DNA of 11,604 nt from CAVTWJ01 sp963849485 (GTDB lineage Bacteria; Oederibacteriota; Muellerivitia; Muellerivitales; Muellerivitaceae), in contig CAWKIF010000161.1 of assembly GCA_963849485.1 (NCBI GenBank), forward strand, positions 1-11,604, written 5' to 3'. Position 1 is the stretch's first letter. The number at the start of each line of letters is the position of its first letter. This document shows, in pieces, positions 5,229 through 11,604 of this stretch. The notes under the pieces are model-generated. The model did not search any database and was not told the origin of the DNA. It saw only the letters and a program-made list of their open reading frames with translations. The translations under genes were made by a program, and so were the position numbers.

Positions 5229-7436
5229 TTATCGCGGTTCGATACGTCGGGCGCTGACAACTCCCCGGACCCTTTGCAGTTTTTTGAGCACCTTTTCCAG
5301 GTGGTCCAAGGAGGGGATGGCGATCAGGAAATAGCCTTGTGCCCAACCGCCCTCGAGAGCCTTGGCGTTGGCCTCGTTGATAATGATCCCTTCTTCGGAG
5401 ATGGCCAGAAGCATGTCCGCCAACAGTTTTTCCCGGTTCTTGCCCCTCACTTCTAGGGCCACCTCATAGACCTGGCTGGCGTCCCCTTCCCATTGAACGG
5501 GGATCATTCGGTTCTCCCCCTCCGGCAATTGGAGGGTGTTAGGACAGTCGGTTCGGTGGATGGAAATGCCTCTCCCGCGGGTGATATAACCCACGATGGC
5601 GTCCCCTGGAACAGGGGTACAACATCGGGCGAAGCGGATCAAGTAGTCTTGGTGCCCGCCTACTGTAATCCCCTTCAAGCCGGAGACCGGGGCCTCCGTG
5701 GGGGTGAGGAGGGGCTTAAAGGCCTTGGGTTCGGGCGCTTTGGGCTCGGGTTTCTCAACCTTGGGGCCTGGTTCGTCGGCCTGGTTCTTGGCGACCAACC
5801 GGTTCAACAGAGTCTTAGGGGAAACTTCCCCGTGGCCAATATTCGCCAGAAGTTCGTTCAAGGAATGGCAATTGAAGGCCTCTAAAAAGGGATCCAATGT
5901 TCCCGACTTGAAGACCACTTGCGGGTCCAGACCCATGCGCACCGCCTCCCGCTCAACCTGATGGCGGCCCTTGTCGACCTCCTCCGCCGAAAGATGGGTG
6001 CGGAACCAGTGGCGGATCTTGTTCTTGGCCCGACTGGTGGTGACGATCTTGAGCCAGTCGCGGCTGGGCATCCGAGAGGACTGGGTCAGAACCTCTACGA
6101 TGTCACCATTTTTCAATACGGATCTCAAGGGGACCATCTGGCCGTTCACCTTCACCCCCATGCAATGGGTGCCCAGGTCCGTGTGCACGCAGTAAGCGAA
6201 GTCCAGGGCCGTGGCGCCCTTGGGCAGTTCCTTCACCTCCCCCTTGGGGGTGAACACGAAAACCTCGTCGTCGAAAAGGTCCACCTTCATGGCCTCGGCA
6301 AAGTCGGTGGTGTCCTTAATATCCTGTTGGAGGTCAAGAAGTTGACGCATCCAAGCGAATTTCTGGTCTTCCTTTTCTACCGCCCGGCCTTCCTTGTAGA
6401 TCCAATGTGCCGCAATGCCCTCCTCGGCGGTGCGGTGCATCTCAAAGGTGCGGATCTGGATCTCCAGAGGCTGGCCCTGGGGACCCATCACGGTTGTATG
6501 AAGGCTCTGGTACATGTTGTTCTTAGGCATGGCAACGTAATCCTTGAACCGGCCCGGCAGGGGTTTCCAGATGGTGTGGACCATGCCCAGGATCTCGTAG
6601 CATTCCTTGACGGTGTTGGTCAAAACCCTCAGCGCCATCAGGTCGTAAATCTCGTCAAAACTCTTTTGCTGCTGCACCATCTTCTGGTAGATGCTGGTGA
6701 AATGCTTGGAGCGTCCTTGGACCTGGGCGGGGATGCCCGCCTCCTTGAGCCGCTGTTCTAAGAGGGTCTTGATGCCCGCCAGCATCTCCTCCCGCTCGGC
6801 CTTCTTCATGGCCACTTTTTTGACCAACTCCCGGTATTCCTCCGGCTGGAGGGTGCGCATGCAGAGGTCTTCAAGCTCGCCCTTAATCTTGGAGATGCCC
6901 AGACGGTGGGCCAGGGGGGCGTAGAGTTCCAGAGTTTCTCGGGCCATCTTTTCACGGCGGTCGAGAGGAAGAAACTCGAGGGTGCGCATGTTATGAGTGC
7001 GGTCGGCCAGCTTGACGAGGATGACCCGGACGTCCTTGGCCATGGCCACCATCATTTTTCGGGTGGATTCGGCATGCCCCACCGTGGCGTCCTGGAACTT
7101 TCGCTTGGTGATCTTGGTGACACCATCCACCAGGTTTGCGATCTCATCCCCGAATTCGGCCTTGAGCTGGTCGAAACTGACCGGAGTGTCCTCGAGGATG
7201 TCATGAAGGAGCCCGGCCGCGATGGTCACCGAATCCATATGGAGATCGGCCAGGATGTCCGCAACGGCGACCAGGTGGGTCAAGTAATCGTCGCCGGAAA
7301 GCCGACGCTGACCCTCGTGGGATTTCTGGGCGAACTCATAGGCTTTTTGGATGAGGGGACGGTTGAGGGTAGTTTCAGGCGCGTTCGTGCCAGAGGGGGT
7401 GGTGTTGGATTTGTCGAGTAACGCTTGTATCCCCAT
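5229..7436 (-). CDS. rel: Bifunctional (p)ppGpp synthetase/hydrolase, Rel/SpoT type
   Basis: Makes (p)ppGpp from GTP/GDP and ATP, and hydrolyses it, to drive the stringent response. At 735 aa it is a full-length long RSH protein. The hydrolase HD domain has H54, H78-D79, E82-D83 (LLHDILEDT), D145 and N149 (LADRTHNMRT), all intact. The synthetase domain has GRSKHFTSIYQKM (from 241), the RFKD motif (296-299) that marks bifunctional rather than RelA-type enzymes, and MYQSLHTT (308-315). A TGS domain follows at 386-451, then a helical region, a Pro/Lys/Glu-rich linker near 552-583, a zinc-finger region with C605, C606, H627 and C631, and an ACT domain at 656-733. The ATG at 7436 is preceded by AAAGGT; a TTG nine codons upstream is less likely. 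This numbering matches streptococcal Rel within one residue. Confidence 0.97.
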   Translation of the reverse strand: MGIQALLDKSNTTPSGTNAPETTLNRPLIQKAYEFAQKSHEGQRRLSGDDYLTHLVAVADILADLHMDSVTIAAGLLHDILEDTPVSFDQLKAEFGDEIANLVDGVTKITKRKFQDATVGHAESTRKMMVAMAKDVRVILVKLADRTHNMRTLEFLPLDRREKMARETLELYAPLAHRLGISKIKGELEDLCMRTLQPEEYRELVKKVAMKKAEREEMLAGIKTLLEQRLKEAGIPAQVQGRSKHFTSIYQKMVQQQKSFDEIYDLMALRVLTNTVKECYEILGMVHTIWKPLPGRFKDYVAMPKNNMYQSLHTTVMGPQGQPLEIQIRTFEMHRTAEEGIAAHWIYKEGRAVEKEDQKFAWMRQLLDLQQDIKDTTDFAEAMKVDLFDDEVFVFTPKGEVKELPKGATALDFAYCVHTDLGTHCMGVKVNGQMVPLRSVLKNGDIVEVLTQSSRMPSRDWLKIVTTSRAKNKIRHWFRTHLSAEEVDKGRHQVEREAVRMGLDPQVVFKSGTLDPFLEAFNCHSLNELLANIGHGEVSPKTLLNRLVAKNQADEPGPKVEKPEPKAPEPKAFKPLLTPTEAPVSGLKGITVGGHQDYLIRFARCCTPVPGDAIVGYITRGRGISIHRTDCPNTLQLPEGENRMIPVQWEGDASQVYEVALEVRGKNREKLLADMLLAISEEGIIINEANAKALEGGWAQGYFLIAIPSLDHLEKVLKKLQRVRGVVSARRIEPR

Positions 7437-7618
7437 TGGGTGACCTTTGACTGGCTTTATCAATTAAATAATGGCTACAAAGCAGTCGGTCATCCCAATG
7501 ATTTCATGGGAATCATGGATATACCTCATTTGCCTTTAGCCAACGATTTAACTTTACCTTAACACTGGGAGTTCCCCAATAAAAGACCCCCATAAGCTGG
7601 CAAACTAAAAAACCGTAT

Positions 7619-9508
7619 TTATATCCTTACTCCAACAGTTTTTAGGTATTGGATCGCCTGCGGGTCAGCGGGGTTAAGTTCGTGGGCTTTTTTCCAAGCT
7701 TCGATCGCATTCTTTTTGCGGCCCGATTTTACGTAGCAGACGCCCAAGTTCACATAGAGCGATTCATCCCTTGGGGCCCATGGAAGGAACTTTTCAAAAT
7801 CATGGGCCGCGTCCTCAAAACGATTGAGTTTGAAATAGCAGACCCCCTCCAGCCAAAGCACCTGCGAATCATTCGGAATCATGGAAAGGCATTTCTGGCA
7901 AAGGGACAAGGCCTCGTCGGTATGGCCCAGCTGAATTTCATCCTGGGCAGAAGACAAATAAGCTTGGGGACTATTCGGGTTGAGCGCCATTTCAAGGTTA
8001 TAGGCGTCCACCGCCCCCTCCCTTTGCTGGTTGAGTTCCCGGGCCTTCGCCACTGCGTTCCAAGCGTTGGGGTCGCCGGGCGCTAATTGCGCCAGACGGG
8101 TAGCAAATTGTCCGGCCAGAGAAGCGTGGCCCAAGTTCGTTTCACCCACTGTATTCCTCAACGCGATTGAGGCCGCCACACACTTGGTAGCCCAAGCGCC
8201 CCCGGCCAAAAACAAAATACCCAAAAGAACCCAATAAGCCTTAAGTTTAGAAATTGCTTTAAAAGGCAGGGCTGTAGAGTTTAAAGCGAGTGGTGCCGCG
8301 AGGAAAAAGCCGAATAAAACCCCTGTGGGAATTACCTGAAATGGAAAATTGGTCAAGGCTTGGCCCAGAAGGGCGGCTAAGGAAGCAAGAATTCCCAACA
8401 ATAATTCCTTGGTAGGGATGGGAATTCCCGGATCCGAAATGATTCGGAAAACCTTTGTGATATAAGCCGCCAAGACAAGAAAAAAGAACCCCAACCCGAT
8501 CCATCCTCCTTCAACGGCCATTTGCAAAAACTCATTATGGAGATGTTCCGTCAGGACAACAGGATGGGAAGGCCACTCGGCTGCAGAAAAGGGCCGCCAC
8601 TGGTAAAGGGGATAAACGCGGCCCAATTGACCCAGGCCGATACCTGTCAGCGGATGGTCTTTAAGCATTTCCATCCCAACCCGGTAGGTTTGAAGACGCT
8701 GTTGGACGGAAGCCTGACCCCACTCAAAAGCGTTCCAACCCCCGTAGCGGAACCAATAGGCCGCCCCGCCCGCGACAAGGATGGCGAAAGCGATCAACAG
8801 GGTTTTCTTGTTTTTCGCGGCCAGTTCCCTTCCCCAAGGCATCCCCAGCCCCAGGGTCAATACGACCAAGGCAACCGCCAAGGCCAAGAGTGAACCCCTG
8901 ACCCGAGTCATCAGAAGCGCCGTGAAAAGAAGGAAGGTGATGGCCCGGTACCCGAACCAGGCTCTTTTTCCCGACGACCTCAGGGTGAGGAGAAAGGCCA
9001 TGGGAAGCAAGGCAACCAGATAGCCGGCCAAATAATCGGGATTGCCCAGGGTCGAAAAGGCCCGCTTTTCAAAGTGAGTGTTCCAATTGAGGCTATCCGC
9101 CCCCAAGGTTTGGGAAAGCCCATAAGCAGAGGTCAAGACCCCCGCCGCCAGGACGCCATGCATCATCTTTTCATAGGAAATACCCAGGCCGGGGGCCGCG
9201 ATCACGGCCAGGAAGGTAATCAGTATTACCCCCAGATAGGCGGAGCCATTCCAAACAGAAAGAGGGTCGGATGCGGTCATGAATCCATCCACCAGCATCC
9301 AAAAAACAAAAAGACACAAGAGGACCGTTAATGGGTGGCGTAAAAGAGAAGGGATTTGGGATAGAGTTAAACCAAGGATTAATAAGCCGCCACCCAAGGC
9401 CACCCATTCTTTGGGAAGAACGAATCCATCCGCACTGCGGGCGTAGAAGGCCAAGGGGACCCAAAAAAGAAGAAGGGCGATCAAAGCCCGACCCATGCGT
9501 TCCGTCAC
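7619..9508 (-). CDS. O-antigen ligase/polymerase-like (Wzy_C, WaaL-type) membrane protein with C-terminal TPR domain
   Basis: A 629-aa polytopic protein. Residues about 5-445 hold ten or more hydrophobic helices. FSTLGNPDYLAGYL (151-164) and the large periplasmic loop (about 255-330), containing HPLTGIGLGQLGRVYP and ending in HLHNEFLQMAVEGGWIG with H322 and H324, are the signature of the Wzy_C/WaaL superfamily, which transfers or polymerises lipid-linked glycans or glycosylates pilins on the outer face of the inner membrane. The last 155 residues are TPR-like helices (for example LYVNLGVCYVKSGRKKNAIE), a common add-on. I chose the GTG at 9508 because AGGAGG stands 8 bases before it. A TTG at 9556 adds 16 hydrophilic residues but has no ribosome site. 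The substrate cannot be told, and no glycosyltransferases are nearby. Confidence 0.88.
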   Translation of the reverse strand: MTERMGRALIALLLFWVPLAFYARSADGFVLPKEWVALGGGLLILGLTLSQIPSLLRHPLTVLLCLFVFWMLVDGFMTASDPLSVWNGSAYLGVILITFLAVIAAPGLGISYEKMMHGVLAAGVLTSAYGLSQTLGADSLNWNTHFEKRAFSTLGNPDYLAGYLVALLPMAFLLTLRSSGKRAWFGYRAITFLLFTALLMTRVRGSLLALAVALVVLTLGLGMPWGRELAAKNKKTLLIAFAILVAGGAAYWFRYGGWNAFEWGQASVQQRLQTYRVGMEMLKDHPLTGIGLGQLGRVYPLYQWRPFSAAEWPSHPVVLTEHLHNEFLQMAVEGGWIGLGFFFLVLAAYITKVFRIISDPGIPIPTKELLLGILASLAALLGQALTNFPFQVIPTGVLFGFFLAAPLALNSTALPFKAISKLKAYWVLLGILFLAGGAWATKCVAASIALRNTVGETNLGHASLAGQFATRLAQLAPGDPNAWNAVAKARELNQQREGAVDAYNLEMALNPNSPQAYLSSAQDEIQLGHTDEALSLCQKCLSMIPNDSQVLWLEGVCYFKLNRFEDAAHDFEKFLPWAPRDESLYVNLGVCYVKSGRKKNAIEAWKKAHELNPADPQAIQYLKTVGVRI

Positions 9509-9516
9509 TTCCCATT

Positions 9517-9522
9517 CCTCCT
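9517..9522 (-). promoter_or_regulatory. Shine-Dalgarno AGGAGG that fixes the GTG start of the ligase-like gene
   Basis: AGGAGG with a spacer of 8 bases precedes the GTG at 9506-9508. It lies inside the longer TTG-started reading frame, so it argues for the shorter protein. Confidence 0.65.
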
Positions 9523-9627
9523 CATTTAGCTCTGGGCTCTGGTTAGTCGTTTTCAAAATGATGGTGAAAGCGGTAGCAGTCTACTAGGAATTGAATAAGA
9601 GTTAAAAGAATACAGGATCCTGAATGA

Positions 9628-9654
9628 GCGGGGTTGATTCTTAAATAACCCCGC
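9628..9654. repeat. 8-bp GC-rich stem-loop between the hybrid kinase and the ligase-like gene
   Basis: GCGGGGTT (9628-9635) and AACCCCGC (9647-9654) pair perfectly across an 11-base AT-rich loop, 67-93 bases after the kinase stop codon. No U-tract follows on the minus strand, so an intrinsic terminator is doubtful; it may be a transcript-end or leader structure. The 10-base palindrome CAGGATCCTG (9613-9622) lies right beside it. The remaining gap to the ligase gene shows no clear promoter. Confidence 0.45.
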
Positions 9655-9720
9655 GCCAATCCCCATCTACCCAGTCCGATAGGGAATCCAGGAACCTGAA
9701 CCGATTTATAATTTCCTCGG

Positions 9721-10983
9721 TTATTCGCCGGAAAGAAGTTTTTCCCAGAGCTGCTCATTGAGCAATACCCGCTTGAAAAGGTCCCTTTCCTCCTCAATCG
9801 GTCCACGGAGAACGGGCTGTACAGGTAGGGTCATCACATAGCAGACCCCCTTGTCGCTGTTGCGCACCTCGATTTTTCCCCCATGGTGGTAAATGATGAA
9901 AAAACAGGTCATGAGCGACAGCCCCACTTCTTGGGGGCTGCCACTGCGGACATAAAATGGGTCAAACACCGAACGGAGGGAATCGGAAGGAAGGCCTGGG
10001 CCGTTATCCGAGACCGTTATTTCCACTTCCTGGGGTAGTTCACCCCCTCCCAAGGCTTTACCGGTCAGGGTTACGATTCCTCCCGAGAGGGCACTCGAAA
10101 GTTCCTCCCGGAGCATCAGTTCAAAGAGCTTTCGGAACTTTGACCCGTCCACCGTCAAGGCGGGAAGGGATTCGGGAAGGTGGTTCTCGAATTTGATCTC
10201 CTTTCGTGTGTATTCCTCCTTGAGCTTGGAAAAGGCCTCCTGCGCCACCGCAAATGGTTTCAGCTTGTCGGGAAATTCGAAGGAAGGCTTTTCCGCGGTT
10301 TCTCCCAAATCGCTTAAGAGGTGGACTACCTTGTCCATTTGGGCCTGGACCTTCACGTAGTATTCCTTCCAATAATCGGGGTTACGAAGCTGATCCAGGT
10401 TCAGGTTCTCTTCCTTTAATTTCTTTGGAGCGAGATCGAGAAATGTCTTCACCGCCACCATTGAATTCCGGATGTGGTGACTTAATCCCGATGCCAGAAC
10501 CCCCAGACTGAGGATGCGGTCGGTAATCATCACCTGGTGTAGGACGGACATTTTTTCCCGCAGGAGCTGGTCCCTCTCAGTCTGGACCATGAAAAATTCA
10601 AGGCCGCGCTTGAGGGTGACTTCCAACAACGGGATATCCCAGGGTTTAGAGATATACTTGTAAATGGCCCCGGTATTAACTGAATCGATGGCGGTTTCCA
10701 GGTCCGAATAAGCGGTGACCAAGATCCTCAGGATTTGGGGCTTCAAAAGACGGGTTTTTTCCAAGAGTTGGATCCCCTTCTCGCCGGGCATCCGTTGATC
10801 GGTCATAAGGATGCCAATCTGGTCCCGGTCCCGACGCAGGATAAAATATCCTTCCTCCGCGCTGTTGGCCGTCAAAATGGCGAACTTTTCTCCGAAGGCC
10901 TCCTTGAAGTATTTCAGCGATTTTTCCTCGTCATCTACATAGAGGATGTAGAATTTTCTGTAGTTGTAGTAATCAATAGCCAT
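9721..10983 (-). CDS. Receiver plus histidine kinase hybrid protein
   Basis: A 420-aa cytoplasmic two-component protein without membrane segments. The N-terminal receiver (about 10-130) has the acidic pair D17-D18, phosphoacceptor D62 in MTDQRMPG, T90 and K113 (SKPW). A helical linker leads to a histidine dimerisation domain with LSHHIRNSMVAVKTF, phosphoacceptor H169. The ATPase domain has a G1 box DNGPGL (326-331), an F box VFDPF (339-343) and a reduced G2 (VGLSL). The N box reads LFELMLREELSSAL, where both usual asparagines are replaced (M290, E293), so ATP use needs testing. A charged helical tail follows at 395-420. The ATG is preceded by AAAGGA, which overlaps the stop codon of the upstream kinase, 11 bases away. 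This suggests coupled translation and that the upstream kinase feeds the receiver. No DNA-binding domain is present. Confidence 0.9.
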   Translation of the reverse strand: MAIDYYNYRKFYILYVDDEEKSLKYFKEAFGEKFAILTANSAEEGYFILRRDRDQIGILMTDQRMPGEKGIQLLEKTRLLKPQILRILVTAYSDLETAIDSVNTGAIYKYISKPWDIPLLEVTLKRGLEFFMVQTERDQLLREKMSVLHQVMITDRILSLGVLASGLSHHIRNSMVAVKTFLDLAPKKLKEENLNLDQLRNPDYWKEYYVKVQAQMDKVVHLLSDLGETAEKPSFEFPDKLKPFAVAQEAFSKLKEEYTRKEIKFENHLPESLPALTVDGSKFRKLFELMLREELSSALSGGIVTLTGKALGGGELPQEVEITVSDNGPGLPSDSLRSVFDPFYVRSGSPQEVGLSLMTCFFIIYHHGGKIEVRNSDKGVCYVMTLPVQPVLRGPIEEERDLFKRVLLNEQLWEKLLSGE

Positions 10984-10994
10984 GGCCCTATCCT

Positions 10995-11604
10995 TTACTC
11001 TTGAGCGGGAAACTCAAGTAGGAATTCCGTGAACTTTCCCTTTTCGCTGTTCACGGTAATCCTCCCGCCTTGTTCCTGCAAAATTCGGAAACAAATGCTC
11101 AATCCCAAACCCATACCCTGACCCACATCCTTCGTGGTGAAAAAGGGATCGTAGATCTTGTCCAGGACCTAAGGTGAAATGCCAACGCCGTTATCCCGAA
11201 TCCGGACGCGAACCTTCCCTCCTCCAGCCGGCCCCGGATAGAAATCAGAGAGACCTCGTCTTGAGGTTCTTTTTCCCTCAGGGCATCCCACTGAATTTTG
11301 TAACAAATTCACGAAAACCTGAATCATTTTGTTCCGGTCCGCCAGGATGCGGAGGCCCCCGCTCAAATCGGTTTCATCCGGATCCCCTCCTTCATCTCAT
11401 GACTCAGGAAACGCAGGGCTGCGAAACCACCTCTTCCACTCGATTGAATCCTCCCCACCTTCCATGGTCGGATGGGTGAAGGTTCGCAGGTCGGAAACAA
11501 TCCGTTGAACCCGGCCCAATCCTTCACAGGTGTCGCAGAGGGTCTCCATGAACTTTTCCCGGTCCCCTTCCAGCAATACGTACTTAGTCAGTAACAGGCA
11601 CATA
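10995..11604 (-). pseudogene. Histidine kinase, 5' end outside the window, broken by several lesions
   Basis: The reading YVLLEGDREKF...RVQRIVSDLRTFTHPT is the second half of a dimerisation/phosphoacceptor domain, and the ATPase domain follows with N box VFVNLLQNSVDAL, G1 RDNGVGIS, F box YDPFFTTKD, and G2 GQGMGLGLSI, ending FTEFLLEFPAQE-stop at 10995. To read this continuously I need single-base corrections near 11438, 11422, 11373 and 11217 (missing bases) and near 11288 (extra base). A TAG stands at 11169-11171 where related kinases have a Glu codon (GAG). The phosphoacceptor histidine should lie beyond the right edge. The catalytic motifs are otherwise well kept, so either the gene decayed recently or the sequence here is poor. 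It would have been the partner of the hybrid kinase immediately downstream. Confidence 0.8.

Noticed and set aside
5919..6761. Open frame of 280 codons on the plus strand opposite rel
   Set aside because: It is antisense to the synthetase and TGS domains of rel, has no family motif and no ribosome site that I can see.
7464..7618. Possible promoter, leader hairpin or terminator between the ligase-like gene and rel
   Set aside because: The short inverted repeats here (TGGGG/CCCCA type near 7567-7580 and TGATT/AATCA near 7497-7515) lack a U-tract or perfect pairing, and no -35/-10 pair with correct spacing was found.
9543..9806. Minus-strand frame of 87 codons spanning the gap before the ligase-like gene
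   Set aside because: It overlaps the end of the hybrid kinase out of frame, resembles nothing, and no clear ribosome site was found.

Overview
All recognisable genes lie on the minus strand, so the window reads from right to left. The set is bacterial: GuaA, GuaB, a bifunctional Rel/SpoT, RidA, an O-antigen ligase-like membrane protein and two histidine-kinase genes. The ligase family suggests a Gram-negative envelope. Codons are moderately GC-rich with a few GTG/TTG start options. I cannot name a phylum from the sequence. The mix (TPR-tailed polymerase/ligase, zinc-binding proline-rich membrane protein, receiver-kinase hybrid) would suit an uncultivated environmental lineage, but that is an impression only.

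Layout in transcription order. (1) 11604-10995: the 3' part of a histidine kinase, broken by several single-base indels and a nonsense codon. (2) 10983-9721: an intact receiver plus histidine-kinase hybrid, starting 11 nt after it. (3) 9508-7619: a Wzy/WaaL-type polytopic protein with a C-terminal TPR domain. (4) 7436-5229: bifunctional (p)ppGpp synthetase/hydrolase Rel. (5) 5127-4741: RidA. (6) 4615-2991: a zinc-finger, proline-rich, single-pass membrane protein that is split into two frames at a run of seven G. (7) 2864-1392: guaB, behind a consensus sigma70-type promoter. (8) 1286 to the left edge: guaA, 3' end missing.

Functionally, genes 4, 5, 7 and 8 share a theme. GuaB and GuaA make GMP from IMP, Rel turns GTP/GDP into (p)ppGpp and degrades it, and RidA removes reactive enamine/imine intermediates. 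The two-component genes and the ligase-like gene probably serve sensing and the cell surface, and nothing ties them directly to the purine genes.

The points most worth a second look are the in-phase G7 slippery tract that splits the membrane protein, a 24-bp double inverted repeat of GTCGAC-containing units between guaB and guaA that supplies part of the guaB stop codon, the degenerate N-box of the receiver-kinase hybrid, and the cluster of lesions in the kinase at the right edge. No tRNA, rRNA, CRISPR array or transposase was seen, and no gap between genes exceeds 300 bases. I found no convincing new multi-gene system.
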